The notes: generated by a model from the sequence alone, not told the origin. A stretch of DNA of 64,000 nucleotides from Palsa-504 sp963705835 (GCA_963705835.1 CAVPLC010000003.1:18433-82432), one strand, 5' to 3'. Shown: positions 9,713 to 19,230, counted from the first letter of the stretch. A program made the numbers and translations.

Positions 9713-10468
9713 ATGAATATTTTTCCGAACGGTACCGGGTACGTGCCTCGGGTCTTGCTTCTCGGCGGCACCAGCGAGATCGGCCTGGCCATCCTGGCCG
9801 CGCTCGATCTGCCCCCGCGTGCCGAGGTCATCCTGGCCGGACGCGACGAGCAGCGGCTCGCCGCCGCGGGCAAGGAACTGCCCGGCCAGGTGCGCACCGT
9901 CCGCTACGACGCCACCGAGACCGGCAGCCACCAGGCGTTCGTCGACGGCCTGTTCGCCGAGGGCCCGGTCGACCTGGTCGTATCCGCGGCCGGCATCCTC
10001 GTGCCGCAGGCCGACTGCGAGCGTGACGTCGCCCTGGCCGCCACCATGGTCGAGACCGACTTCACCGGGCACGTCAGCACGCTGCTGGCGGTCGCGGGCC
10101 GGATGCGCGCCCAGGGCCGCGGCACCATCGTCGTGCTGTCGTCGGTCGCCGCGGTCCGCCCGCGCAAGGCCAACCCGGTGTACGGCTCGGCCAAGGCCGG
10201 ACTGGACGCCTTCGCCCGCGGGCTCACCGACCTGCTGCACGGCAGCGGGGTCCGCGTGCTGCTGGTCCGGCCCGGCTTCGTCACCGGCCGGATGACCGCG
10301 GGCATGCCGGCCGCGCCGCTGGCCACCACGCCGGAGGCCGTCGGCAAGGCCACCGCCGCCGCGCTGCGCGGCGGCAAGGCCGTGGTGTGGGTCCCCTCGT
10401 CCCTGGCCGGCCTGGCCCTCGCGCTGCGCCTGATCCCCCGACCCATCTGGCGCCGTGTCTCTCGTTGA
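9713..10468 (+). CDS. dprE2: Decaprenylphosphoryl-2-keto-ribose reductase (DprE2-type SDR)
   Basis: NAD(P)H-dependent short-chain dehydrogenase, 251 residues, that reduces the keto intermediate to decaprenylphosphoryl-arabinose, the arabinan donor. Seen: N-terminal nucleotide motif LLLGGTSEIGLA, the SAAG segment, catalytic Ser (VLSSVAA) and Y-x3-K in VYGSAKAG, and a hydrophobic C-terminal helix (SLAGLALALRL). The ATG start at 9713 places the first thirteen residues inside a dispersed repeat, so a GTG at 9742 (VPRVLLLGG) is a credible alternative start. The neighbouring DPPR synthase supports the specific function over a generic SDR. Confidence 0.85.
   Translation: MNIFPNGTGYVPRVLLLGGTSEIGLAILAALDLPPRAEVILAGRDEQRLAAAGKELPGQVRTVRYDATETGSHQAFVDGLFAEGPVDLVVSAAGILVPQADCERDVALAATMVETDFTGHVSTLLAVAGRMRAQGRGTIVVLSSVAAVRPRKANPVYGSAKAGLDAFARGLTDLLHGSGVRVLLVRPGFVTGRMTAGMPAAPLATTPEAVGKATAAALRGGKAVVWVPSSLAGLALALRLIPRPIWRRVSR
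9715..9750 (+). repeat. Dispersed TTCCGAACGGT element, copy 1
   Basis: TTTTTCCGAACGGTACCGGG followed by TACGTGCCTCGG. It matches the consensus of the other copies at both the TTCCGAACGGT core and the GGGTGCGTGCCCC-like tail. It lies between the DPPR synthase and the reductase, and overlaps the first codons of the reductase as called from the ATG at 9713. Confidence 0.6.
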
Positions 10469-10496
10469 CTACCTCCCGCAGGTAGATTCGGAAGCT

Positions 10497-11165
10497 GTGA
10501 GAGTGCTGGTCGCGGAGGACGACGCGAGCCTCGGCGAGGTGCTGGCCCGCGGGCTCAGGGAACAGGGCTACGTGGTTGACCTGGTGCCCGACGGCGAGAC
10601 CGCAGCCGCCTACCTGCGGTTCTACCAGTACGAGGTGGCGGTGCTCGACTGGCGGATGCCGCGGCTGTCCGGCCTGGACCTGGTGCAGCGGCTGCGCCGG
10701 GCCGGCACGCCCGTCCCGGTGCTGATGCTGACCGCCAGGGACACCCCGGCGGACCGGATCACCGGCCTGGACGCGGGCGCCGACGACTACCTGGTCAAGC
10801 CGTTCGACTTCGGCGAGCTGCTCGCCCGGCTGCGCGCGCTGCAGCGCAGGCCCCCGGTCAGCCAGTCGCCCCGGATGCTGATCGGCGAGGTCGAGTTCGA
10901 CCCGGCGGCCCGAGAGGTTACGGTCTGCGGGCGGCGCCCCGCGCTGACCGCGATCGAGCTCGGCATCCTGGAGATCCTGATGCGCCGGTCGCCCGGCGTG
11001 GCCGACCGCCGCTCGATCGCCCAGCACGTGTGGGACAACGAGGCCGACGCCTTCGGCTCGAACACCATCGACGTGCACCTGGCCCGGCTGCGGTCCAAGC
11101 TGGCCGGCGCCGGGGTGCGGATCGAGACCGTCCGCGGCGTCGGCTACCGGATCATCCCGTCATGA
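10497..11165 (+). CDS. OmpR-family response regulator
   Basis: Receiver domain (residues 1-120) with acidic pair AEDD, phospho-acceptor Asp in AVLDWRMP, Thr/Lys switch in LMLTARD and VKPFDFGE, then a winged-helix DNA-binding domain ending ETVRGVGYRIIPS. GTG at 10497 is chosen because it begins the receiver (VRVLVAEDD). It is coupled to the kinase gene by ATGA. The target genes are not evident from the sequence. Confidence 0.93.
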   Translation: MRVLVAEDDASLGEVLARGLREQGYVVDLVPDGETAAAYLRFYQYEVAVLDWRMPRLSGLDLVQRLRRAGTPVPVLMLTARDTPADRITGLDAGADDYLVKPFDFGELLARLRALQRRPPVSQSPRMLIGEVEFDPAAREVTVCGRRPALTAIELGILEILMRRSPGVADRRSIAQHVWDNEADAFGSNTIDVHLARLRSKLAGAGVRIETVRGVGYRIIPS

Positions 11166-12436
11166 AGCTCAGCCCCGCGGTCCGGGTCGCCGCCGCCGCC
11201 ACGGCGGTCATCGCCGTCGTCTACATCGTCGCCGTGGTGGTACTCAACCTGGTGTTCGCCACGCACCTGACCGGCCAGGAGGATGCCCGGCTGGCCGACC
11301 GCCTGGCAGCCGCCCAGCATGATCCGGCCGCGCTCAGCCAGCGAGTGGCGCGGGACGGCTCGCCCCAAGGGCCGAATATCGTGGACATTGACGCCAACAC
11401 CGCGCCCGTGTTCCTGTGGTCGGCGGACGCCACGGGGAGGATCACCGGGCACAGCCCGGGAGCGCCCGTGCTGCCCTCGACGCTGCCGGCCGCGAACCCG
11501 CTCCGCGACGGGCTCGGGTACACCGCCAGCCTGGCCAAGGTCGGCTCGTTCCGGCTGAAACTGGCGCGGGACGGCACCGGCTGGCTGGTCGCGGGCCAGA
11601 GCCTGGCCGGCGACGCGCACACCAAGCGGCTGCTGCTGTACGGCGAGGTCCTCGCGGGGCCCTTCCTGCTGCTGGCCATGTTCTTCGGATCCCTGGTCGT
11701 GGGCCTGCGGGCGCTGGCGCCCGTCGAGCAGTCGCGCCGCCGCCAGCTCGAGTTCACCGCCGACGCCTCCCACGAGCTGCGCACCCCGCTGAGCGTGATC
11801 AGGGCCGAAGCCGACGTGGCGCTGAGCAGCCCGCGCGAGGCGGCCGAGTACCGCGACGCGCTGACCCGGATCCGGGGCGAGAGCCAGCGGCTGCGCCAGC
11901 TGGTCGACGACATGCTGTGGCTGGCCAGGTTCGACTCCCGGCCGCCGCCGCCCTCGGACGAGCCGGTGGACCTGGTCACGCTGGCCCAGGCCTGCGCGGA
12001 CCGGTTCCGCGCGGTCGGCCCGGCGATCACCGCGGAGACCGGCACCGAGCCCGCGCTCATCAGCGCGCCGCCGGAATGGATCGACCGGCTGGCCGGCGTG
12101 CTGATGGACAACGCGTGCCGCTACGCCGGCCCCGACGGCCAGGTCAGGATCGGCGTCCGCGCGCACGGCAGCCGGGTCAGCCTCGCCGTCGAAGACAGCG
12201 GCCCCGGCATCCCCGAGGCCGAACGCCCCCGCCTCTTCGACCGCTTCCACCGCGCCACCGAGCACGGCCCGGGCGCGGGCCTGGGCCTGGCCATCGGCGA
12301 TTCGATCGTCCGCTCCACCGGCGGCCGCTGGCAGATCGGCGACTCCCCGCTGGGCGGCGCGCTCATGACCGTCTCCTGGCGCCACTCCCAGCCGCACCGC
12401 CCCGCCGCCCCGCGCCTGACCGCCAGCAGCGCGTAG
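11162..12436 (+). CDS. Sensor histidine kinase
   Basis: Two membrane helices (residues about 8-32 and 155-180) flank an extracytoplasmic sensor region of roughly 120 residues. The cytoplasmic part has the HisKA H-box SHELRTPLSVIRAEADVAL, N-box (LMDNACRYAG), G1 (DSGPGIPEAERPRLFDRF) and G2 (GAGLGLAI). I see no clear HAMP domain: the second helix leads almost directly to the H-box. It forms a pair with the preceding regulator. The short His/Pro-rich C-terminal tail is unremarkable. Confidence 0.93.
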   Translation: MKLSPAVRVAAAATAVIAVVYIVAVVVLNLVFATHLTGQEDARLADRLAAAQHDPAALSQRVARDGSPQGPNIVDIDANTAPVFLWSADATGRITGHSPGAPVLPSTLPAANPLRDGLGYTASLAKVGSFRLKLARDGTGWLVAGQSLAGDAHTKRLLLYGEVLAGPFLLLAMFFGSLVVGLRALAPVEQSRRRQLEFTADASHELRTPLSVIRAEADVALSSPREAAEYRDALTRIRGESQRLRQLVDDMLWLARFDSRPPPPSDEPVDLVTLAQACADRFRAVGPAITAETGTEPALISAPPEWIDRLAGVLMDNACRYAGPDGQVRIGVRAHGSRVSLAVEDSGPGIPEAERPRLFDRFHRATEHGPGAGLGLAIGDSIVRSTGGRWQIGDSPLGGALMTVSWRHSQPHRPAAPRLTASSA

Positions 12437-12501
12437 CGCCGCTCGCCCACCCCCCACCAACCCCACCAACCCCACTACCCCCGCCACTAACGCAGCGCAC
12501 T

Positions 12502-12553
12502 CAATGGTTGTCACTTCCTACCGGGAAGAATGGGTAGCGGGTGACAACCATTG
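12502..12553. terminator. Long hairpin between convergent histidine-kinase genes
   Basis: Perfect 13-bp inverted repeat CAATGGTTGTCAC (12502-12514) / GTGACAACCATTG (12541-12553), with an inner CTACC / GGTAG pair (12518-12522, 12533-12537). It sits between two genes that end toward each other, so a bidirectional terminator is likely. There is no T tract. Confidence 0.7.
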
Positions 12554-12577
12554 GTTTGTAGCGGGCGTCCGGGCGCG

Positions 12578-14107
12578 CTATTCGCTCATCAGCGGGAGCC
12601 GGACGACGGCGCGCAGGCCGGGACTTGCGTCCTCGAGCGACGCCGAGCCGCCGTGGACTTCTGCGGTGGCGCGCACGATGGCCAGGCCCAGGCCGGACCC
12701 TTGATTGCCCTCCTCGCCGGTCCGGCTCCGCGCGTCGTCGAGGCGCGAGAACCGCCCGAAGGCCCGCTCCCGGTCTTGGGTCGGGATGCCGGGCCCGTCG
12801 TCGGCGACCACCAGGACGGCCCAGTGGTGCTCCGTGCCCACCGACACGCTGACCATGCTCGCCGCGTGCCGGACCGCGTTGTCGAGCAGGTTCACCAGCA
12901 GCCGGCTCAGCGCGTCCGGGTCGCCCGCGACCACGCACGGCGCTGGCGCGTCGGCCAGCACGGGCACCCGGGCCGCGCCGTACCGGGCCGCGACCGATCC
13001 GCACACCGCGGACAGGTCGACCGGGCTGCGCCGGATGCGCTGGTCGTCGAGCCTGGCCAGCAGCAGCAGGTTCTCCGCCAGCCGGGCCAGCCGCAGCGTG
13101 TCGGCGTGCACGTCACGCGCCATCTCCGCCCAGTCCAGGCCGTCCGGGTGATCGAGCGCGACCTCGAGCTGGGCGCGGATGCTGGCGATCGGGCTGCGCA
13201 GCTCGTGCGCCGTGTCGGACACCAGGTCGCGCTGGCGCTGCTGCGCGTCGGCCAGCCGGGAGAGCATGTCGTTCAGCGTGACGGCGAGCGAACGCACCTC
13301 GTCCCGCGCGGGCGGCACCGGCAGGTCGCGCGGCACCCCGGTCTCGGTCACCTGCGCGGCACCGCGTCGCAGTGCGGCGATGGGCCGCAGCGTGTACCCG
13401 GTGAGCAGCCAGGTCGCCAGCGCCAGCAGCCCGAACAGCAGCGGCGTTCCGATGGCCAGCGCCTTGGCCAGGGTGGCGACGCTGTCGCTGGTCTGGGCGA
13501 ACGACACCGCGGCCACCACGACCTGGCCGTTATTCGCGGGGACCGCCACCACCCGCAGCAGCGACGGCATGCCGAGCGGCGGCCCGGGCAGCATGCGGCC
13601 CTGGCTGGTCTGCGCGGCCGCCCGGGCCTGCGCGAGCGGCAGCATCGGCACCAGCCGATCCGCGCCCGGCGACACGTCGATGATCCGGCCGCGCGCATCG
13701 AGCACCTGGATCGTGATCGTGCCGGAGCCGACCGGCACCGGGTCGGGCAGCCGGTTCTGGTCCGCCAGCGCCGCGACCTCCAGCGCCCCCTGCCGGGCCG
13801 AGTCGTCGAGCCCCCGGATCAGCGACACCCTAAGCGCGTTGACCAGCAGCACCGCCGCCCCGGCCAGCGCCAGCGCCAGCCCCGCCGACGTGATCAGCGT
13901 CAGCCGCGCCCGCAGGCTCCGCCGCCGCCACCACCCCGCCGGTCCCCGCCGCCGCCACCTGCCCATCGGCCCGGGCCGCGCCTCATCCTGCCCATCGGCG
14001 CCGGGCCGCGCCTCATCCCGCCCATCCGCGCCGCGCTGCTGCTGGGCGCCACCCAGCTCATCCGCGTCACCGCGCCCGCCCGCTCCCTCCGCTATCTGGT
14101 CGACCAC
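12578..14107 (-). CDS. Sensor histidine kinase with HAMP domain
   Basis: GTG at 14107 begins two bases after the regulator stop, though an internal ATG at MGRWRRRGPAGW could be the true start because the first ~45 residues include a GADGxDEARPG direct repeat. Helix one (SLRARLTLITSAGLALALAG) and helix two (LLFGLLALATWLLTGYTL) bracket a sensor domain, followed by HAMP, H-box SDTAHELRSPIASIRAQLEV, N-box (LLDNAVRHA), DDGPGIP and GSGLGLAIV. The partner is the upstream OmpR-type regulator. Function of the pair is unknown. Confidence 0.92.
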   Translation of the reverse strand: MVDQIAEGAGGRGDADELGGAQQQRGADGRDEARPGADGQDEARPGPMGRWRRRGPAGWWRRRSLRARLTLITSAGLALALAGAAVLLVNALRVSLIRGLDDSARQGALEVAALADQNRLPDPVPVGSGTITIQVLDARGRIIDVSPGADRLVPMLPLAQARAAAQTSQGRMLPGPPLGMPSLLRVVAVPANNGQVVVAAVSFAQTSDSVATLAKALAIGTPLLFGLLALATWLLTGYTLRPIAALRRGAAQVTETGVPRDLPVPPARDEVRSLAVTLNDMLSRLADAQQRQRDLVSDTAHELRSPIASIRAQLEVALDHPDGLDWAEMARDVHADTLRLARLAENLLLLARLDDQRIRRSPVDLSAVCGSVAARYGAARVPVLADAPAPCVVAGDPDALSRLLVNLLDNAVRHAASMVSVSVGTEHHWAVLVVADDGPGIPTQDRERAFGRFSRLDDARSRTGEEGNQGSGLGLAIVRATAEVHGGSASLEDASPGLRAVVRLPLMSE

Positions 14108-14109
14108 TG

Positions 14110-14788
14110 TCAACCGCCATCGGCTGCGAGCCGGTAGCCCGCCCCGCGCACGGTCTGCAGCGCGCTGCGGCCGAACGGCACGTCGATCTTGCGCCGCAGG
14201 TAACCCGCGTAGACCTCGACCACGTTCAGGTCCGCGATCGACTCCGTGTCCCAGACGTGCTCGAGCAGTTCGGCCTTGGGCACGACCTGGCCCGGTCGCC
14301 GGATCAGGTACTCCAGGAGCGCGAACTCCCTGGCCGTCAGCTCGACGTCCGCGTCGCCGCGGCGGACGGTGCGGCTCGCCGGGTCCAGGCGCAGGTCGCC
14401 GGCGGCGAGCACGGCAGGCCGCGGCCTGGCGCCCCGGCGCAGCAGCGCGCGCAGCCGGGCGGCCAGCACCACGTAGGAGAACGGCTTGGTCATGTAGTCG
14501 TCGGCGCCCAGGTCGAGCCCGTCGGCCTGGTCGTACTCGCCGTCCTTGGCGGACAGGATGAGCACCGGGCACCCAGTTGCGGTCGGCGCGCAACCGCTCG
14601 CACACCTTGTAGCCCGACAGGCCCGGCAGCATCAGGTCGAGCACCACGGCGTCGTAGCCGCCCTCCCGGGCCATGTGCAGTCCGTCGATTCCGTCGTGGG
14701 CGACGTCGACCACGAACCCCTCGGCGGTCAGGCCGCGGCGCACGGCCGAGGCGAGCCGCCGCTCGTCCTCCACCACCAGCACCCGCAT
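14110..14788 (-). CDS. OmpR-family response regulator, frameshifted
   Basis: Receiver start MRVLVVEDERRLASAV and phospho-acceptor VVLDLMLPGLSGYKV are in one frame; the rest (LILSAKDGEYDQADGLDLGADDYMTKPFSY and a winged helix ending ALQTVRGAGYRLAADGG) is in another. Removing one base of the three-base run at 14567-14569 rejoins them as NWVPVLILSAKDG, a normal receiver sequence, so I treat this as one 225-residue gene. It is divergent from the LolA-like gene and precedes its kinase. Confidence 0.85.
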
Positions 14789-14896
14789 GGTCCCAGTCTG
14801 ACCTACGAGTCAGCCTGCCCGCGTCAGCGTCTCAGGGTGCTCACAGCGATCGTGCGGCAATCTGTAGGGGTACGCTCCGATAGCAGGCGAGGAGTC

Positions 14897-16066
14897 ATGG
14901 TTCAGATACCGAAGCTTTCCAGGCGGGCCAGGTGGGCGGTTCCGGCCGCCGCGCTGGTCATCACCGGCGGCGTGATCGGCGGGATCGCTGATCTCGGTCG
15001 CCCAGGCCGCCCCCGGACTTCCCGCCCGGACGCCCGCGCAGCTGCTCGCCCAGGTGGCGGACTCCCACACCCCGCCGCTGACCGGCACCGTGGTGGAGAC
15101 CGCCTCGTTCGGCCTGCCCAGGCTGCCCGGTACCCAGAACCCGACCTCGCTGGCGTCGCTGCTTACCGGATCGCACACGCTCCGGGTGTGGTACGCGGGC
15201 CCGGAGCACTTCAGGCTGGCGGTGCCCGAGTCGCTGAGCGAGACCGACCTGTTCCGTGACGGCAGCACGGCCTGGCTCTGGGAGAGCACGGCGAACGCGG
15301 TGACCGAGTTCTCGCTGCCCGCCCAGAACGAGACCCCGGCCACGCCGCCGGTGCCCGCCCTGACCCCCCAGCAGGCGGCCCAGCAGGTGCTCGCCGCGGT
15401 CGGGAAGACCACCGTGGTGAGCGTGGACCGCAACGTCATGGTGGCCGACCAGGCCGCCTATCAGCTTGTCCTCGCGCCAAAGGACTCCCGGTCCCTCGTC
15501 GGCCGGGTCCAGATCGCCGTCGACGGCCAGAACGGCGTGCCGCTGCGGGTGCAGGTCTTCGCGCGCGGCGCGACCAGCCCCGCGTTCCAGGTGGGCTACA
15601 CCCTCATCCAGTTCGTGCCCCCATCGCCCGGTGACGTTAGCTTCACGCCGCCGCCCGGCGCGAAGGTGACCAAGGCCAACCTGACGGGCGGCCAGACGGC
15701 CGGGCCGAGCCGTGACACGGGGAACGTCAGCACCTACGGATCGGGCTGGCTGACCGTGCTCGACCTGCCATCGTCGGGGCTGACCTCGGGGGCCAGCCCC
15801 GCCGGCGGCCCCGTCTCGATCGGCAACTCGGGCGGCGACGCGGCGCGGTGCTGAACGCGCTGCTCGGGTCGGCCACCCAGGTGAGCGGCAGCTGGGGCAG
15901 CGGGCGGCTGCTGCGCACCAGCCTGGTCTCGGCGCTGATCACCAGCAACGGCCGGCTGTTCGTCGGCGCCGTCCAGCCCAGCGTGCTGTACGCGGCGGCG
16001 GCCCAGGCCGCCCTGGCACCCCAAGGCGCCGCGTCCCCCGCGTCGAGTCCCGCAGCGACGCCTTGA
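14897..16066 (+). CDS. Secreted LolA/RseB-like protein, two frameshifts
   Basis: ATG at 14897 follows GAGGAG. The N-terminus (VQIPKLSRRARWAVPAAALV) is a signal or anchor helix. A shift near 14981-14992 joins it to ISVAQAAPGLPARTPAQLLA and the main domain (LTGTVVETASFGLPRLPG onward), whose start resembles MucB/RseB or LolA-type proteins. A second shift near 15838-15848 joins the C-terminal part (LLGSATQVSGSWGSGRLLRT onward), ending at 16066. The whole protein is about 389 residues. It overlaps the ABC ATPase gene (TTGA), so a role in envelope lipid or protein transport or sensing is inferred; no substrate is evident. Confidence 0.75.
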
Positions 16067-16994
16067 CCGCGATCTCGTCCAGCGGGCTGACCAAGCGCTT
16101 CCGCGGCGGCCAGCTGGCCGTCGACCGCATCGACCTCGGCCGTACCCGAAGGGCGCGGTGTACGGCTTCCTCGGCCCGAACGGCTCCGGCAAGACCACCA
16201 CGATCCGGATGCTGCTCGGGTTGGCCTTCCCGACCAGCGGCAGCGCGGCGCTGCTGGACGTGCCGATGCCCGGCGGCGCCACCCAGGTGCTGCACCGGGT
16301 CGGGTCCCTGGTGGAAGGACCGGCCTTCTACCCGTTCCTGTCCGGCCGGGACAACCTGGCCCGGGTCGACGCGGCCGACCGGACCGCCGATCCGCGCACC
16401 GCGCAGGCCAGGATCAGCGAGGCGCTGGACCGGGTGGGCCTGCTCGCCGCGGCGAAGAAGCGGTACCGCAACTACTCCCTCGGCATGAAGCAGCGGCTGG
16501 CCATCGCCGCCAGCCTGCTGCGGCCGCGCGAGCTGGTCATCCTCGACGAGCCGACCAACGGGCTCGATCCGCAGGGGACCAGGGAGGTGCGCGCGCTGGT
16601 CCGGCAGATCGCCGCGGACGGGACCACGGTGTTCGTCTCCTCGCACCTGCTCGCCGAGGTCGAGCAGATCTGCACGCACGTCGGGGTGATGCGCACCGGG
16701 CGGCTGGTCTTCCAGGGCTCGCTGCCCGAACTGCGCCGGACCGGCGCCGCCCGGGTCATCGTGCGGACCGCCGATCCCGAGGGCGCGGTCAAGGTGCTGG
16801 CCGGCATCGGCCTGGACGACACGCAGGCCGGAACGGACGAGGCCTCGGCGGTCCTGGGCGACGCCGAGCCGGAACGAATCTGCGCGGAACTCGTCCACGC
16901 CGGGATCGGCGTCCGTGGCTTCGATGTCGCCTCGCCGAGCCTGGAGGACCTGTTCGTCGGGCTTACCGGGGAGGGCTTCGATGTCGACGGATAA
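16063..16994 (+). CDS. ABC transporter ATP-binding protein (ABC-2 exporter type), frameshifted
   Basis: Starts at a TTG overlapping the previous stop. The first ~27 residues (SGLTKRFRGGQLAVDRIDL) are in one frame; a shift between about 16135 and 16158 leads to the rest. Walker A GPNGSGKTTT, signature YSLGMKQRLAIA, Walker B LVILDEPTNGLDP and switch VSSHLL are intact. The C-terminal ~75 residues form the extra domain found in drug and polymer exporters of the CcmA/DrrA type. It pairs with the ABC-2 permease just downstream. Confidence 0.88.
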
Positions 16995-17020
16995 CGCAGC
17001 CGGCCAGCCCCGCCCCGGCC

Positions 17021-17926
17021 GTGCTCACCCCGCCTGACCGTGCGCCGGCGGCGGCCGCCGGGCCGGGATCCGGGCCTGGCGGCGCCAGGCCGGGGATGGT
17101 CCGGGCTTGGTTCCGGCTGTTCGCCTCCGAGCTGCGCCTGGTGTTCCTGCGCAAGCGGAACATGCTCCTGCTCGCGGTGACCGCGGTGTTCCCCCTGGTC
17201 ATCGGGATCGCGCTGCGTCTGGCGGCGCCGCATCCGCAGGGCGGCAACGGCCCTGGAGTGGCGTTCTTCAACCAGCTGGCGGGCAACGGGGTGTTCCTGT
17301 CGTTCATCGCGCTGAGCACCCTGCTCATCCTGGTGCTGCCGGTCGTCGTGGCGGTCGTGGCGGGGGATTCGATGGCCGGCGAGGCCGGCTACGGGACGCT
17401 GCGCTACCTGCTCGCGGTGCCGGCCGGCCGAACCCGGCTGCTCGCGGTGAAGTTCACCACGATCGTGCTGTTCGGGCTGTGCGCGACGGTCATCGTGTCC
17501 GGGGTAGCCCTGGCCATCGGGGCCGTGCTGTTCCCGATCGGGCCGGTGACCCTGCTGTCGGGCACGACCGTGCCGCTGGCCGACGGCCTGGTCCGGCTGC
17601 TGTTCGTCACCTTGTACGTGGCCGCGGCGATGGCCGCCCTCGGCGCGGTCGGGCTCGCCATCTCGACCCTCACCGAGCACGCGATCGGCGCCATCGCCGC
17701 CATCGCGATCCTGGTCGTGACCAGCGAGGTGGTCGACAACGTGCCGCAGCTCTCGGCCATCGGGCCCTACCTGCCCACGCACTGGTGGCTGTCCTTCGAC
17801 TCGATACTGCGCGCACCCGTTGACACGTCCTCCCTGCTCAAGGGGCTGCTGTCGTTCGGCGTGTACATCGTGCTCTTCTGCTCCTTCGCCTGGGCCCGCT
17901 TCACCTCGGCCGACGTCACCAGCTGA
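17021..17926 (+). CDS. ABC-2 type permease
   Basis: Six hydrophobic segments, including LLLAVTAVFPLVIGIALRL, LLILVLPVVVAVVAGDSM and a terminal VYIVLFCSFAWARF, with the cytoplasmic loop motif GEAGYGTLRYLL usual in ABC-2 permeases. The called GTG is 17021, but an ATG at 16981 overlapping the ATPase stop (MSTDNAAGQP...) would be a more natural coupled start if one base is in excess near 17010-17020. It forms the membrane part of the exporter with the preceding ATPase. Confidence 0.85.
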   Translation: MLTPPDRAPAAAAGPGSGPGGARPGMVRAWFRLFASELRLVFLRKRNMLLLAVTAVFPLVIGIALRLAAPHPQGGNGPGVAFFNQLAGNGVFLSFIALSTLLILVLPVVVAVVAGDSMAGEAGYGTLRYLLAVPAGRTRLLAVKFTTIVLFGLCATVIVSGVALAIGAVLFPIGPVTLLSGTTVPLADGLVRLLFVTLYVAAAMAALGAVGLAISTLTEHAIGAIAAIAILVVTSEVVDNVPQLSAIGPYLPTHWWLSFDSILRAPVDTSSLLKGLLSFGVYIVLFCSFAWARFTSADVTS

Positions 17927-17946
17927 GCCCGCGGCTTACCCTCCGA

Positions 17947-17959
17947 GGGGACGAACCCC
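17947..17959 (+). terminator. Short GGGG-ACGAA-CCCC hairpin downstream of the ABC-2 permease
   Basis: GGGGACGAACCCC followed by AAAGCCCCCC, just after the permease stop. A near-identical arrangement (GGGGGACGACCCCC then GAACCCCCC) occurs after the ferredoxin gene at 33955. A terminator role is likely but there is no T tract. Confidence 0.4.
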
Positions 17960-18047
17960 AAAGCCCCCCTGGGCCCCGGCCGTCCCCCTGGGCCCCCCGC
18001 GGTCAGGAGGGCCGAGCCCGCCCGTCTCGCCGCAGTGCATCCCATGC

Positions 18048-18072
18048 GTTATTGCAACTTAGTCGCAATAAC
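18048..18072. promoter_or_regulatory. Nur-like (nickel-responsive Fur family) operator upstream of nicT
   Basis: GTTATTGC / GCAATAAC perfect arms enclose TTGCAA-CTTAG-TCGCAA (18052-18068). This differs by one base from the published Streptomyces Nur box pattern TTGCAA-N5-TTGCAA. It lies 43 bp before the start codon of a nickel/cobalt permease, so nickel-dependent repression is a strong inference. Confidence 0.7.
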
Positions 18073-18114
18073 TTCTAGACTGGCCGGGCAGATCCCTCCC
18101 AGGAAGGTGACCCG

Positions 18115-19230
18115 ATGGCTGACCCGCGCGGCCGCCTGACCAAGATCCGCCAGGGCCTGACTCCGGCCGAGTGGGCGCGCCTCGGTGGCATGGTCGCCGC
18201 GGTCATCGGGCTGCACGTGCTGGGCTGGGGGATGCTGGCGGCCGCGCTGGGCGGCCACTACCACATCAGCAACACGACCGTGTTCGGCGTGGGGACCGGG
18301 GCGCTGGCCTACACCCTGGGCATGCGGCACGCGTTCGACGCCGATCACATCGCGGCGATCGACAACACGACCCGCAAGCTGGTCCACGAGGGCAAGCGAC
18401 CGCTTTCCGTCGGGTTCTTCTTCTCCCTGGGCCACTCCAGCGTGGTGCTCGCGCTGGCGGTCCTGCTGAACTTCGGCATCCGCGGCCTGGACGACCAGGT
18501 CAGGAACGGCGGCTCGGGCCTGCACACCATCACCAACGTGGTCGGGACCAGCGTGTCGGGGTTCTTCCTGTTCCTGATCGCCGCGTTCAACATCATCGTC
18601 CTGGCCGGGATCATCCGGGTGTTCCGGGAGATGCGCAGCGGCGCCTACGACGACGAGGAACTCGAGGAACAGCTGAACAAGCGCGGCCTGATGAACCGGT
18701 TCCTTGGCCCGCTGGCCCGCCGGGTCGACACACCATGGAAGATGTACCCGATCGGGTTCCTGTTCGGCCTGGGCTTCGACACCGCCACCGAGATCGCGCT
18801 GCTGGTGCTGGCCGGAACGGCTGTGGCCGGCGGGCTGCCGTTCTACGCGATCTTGTCGCTGCCGTTCCTGTTCGCCGCCGGGATGAGCCTGTTCGACACC
18901 GCCGACGGCTGCTTCATGAACTTCGCCTACGACTGGGCCTTCGCCAAGCCGGTCCGCAAGGTCTACTACAACATGACCATCACCGGCCTGTCGGTGTTCG
19001 TGGCCGTCTTCATCGGCGCGGTCGAACTCCTCGGCCTGCTCGCCCAGGACACCGGCCTCAACGGCTCGTTCTGGGCGTTCCTTGAGACCTTCAACATCAA
19101 CACCGCCGGCCTGTTCATCGTCGGGGTGTTCGTGGTGACCTGGATCGTCGCCCTGTGCATCTGGAAATTCGCCCGCATCGAGCAGAAGTGGGACGCCGGC
19201 CGCACGGTGCCAGCAGACACGCCGGAATAG
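18115..19230 (+). CDS. nicT: Nickel/cobalt permease (NiCoT family)
   Basis: Secondary transporter for Ni2+ or Co2+, 371 residues, about eight helices. The family signature in helix II is exact: GMRHAFDADHIAAIDNTTRK. Further NiCoT motifs are GFFFSLGHSSVV, LFGLGFDTATEIALL and SLFDTADGCFMNFAYDWAF. AAGGTGA precedes the ATG at 18115. It stands alone, behind a Nur-like box that points to nickel. No nickel enzyme gene is in the window. Confidence 0.95.
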   Translation: MADPRGRLTKIRQGLTPAEWARLGGMVAAVIGLHVLGWGMLAAALGGHYHISNTTVFGVGTGALAYTLGMRHAFDADHIAAIDNTTRKLVHEGKRPLSVGFFFSLGHSSVVLALAVLLNFGIRGLDDQVRNGGSGLHTITNVVGTSVSGFFLFLIAAFNIIVLAGIIRVFREMRSGAYDDEELEEQLNKRGLMNRFLGPLARRVDTPWKMYPIGFLFGLGFDTATEIALLVLAGTAVAGGLPFYAILSLPFLFAAGMSLFDTADGCFMNFAYDWAFAKPVRKVYYNMTITGLSVFVAVFIGAVELLGLLAQDTGLNGSFWAFLETFNINTAGLFIVGVFVVTWIVALCIWKFARIEQKWDAGRTVPADTPE

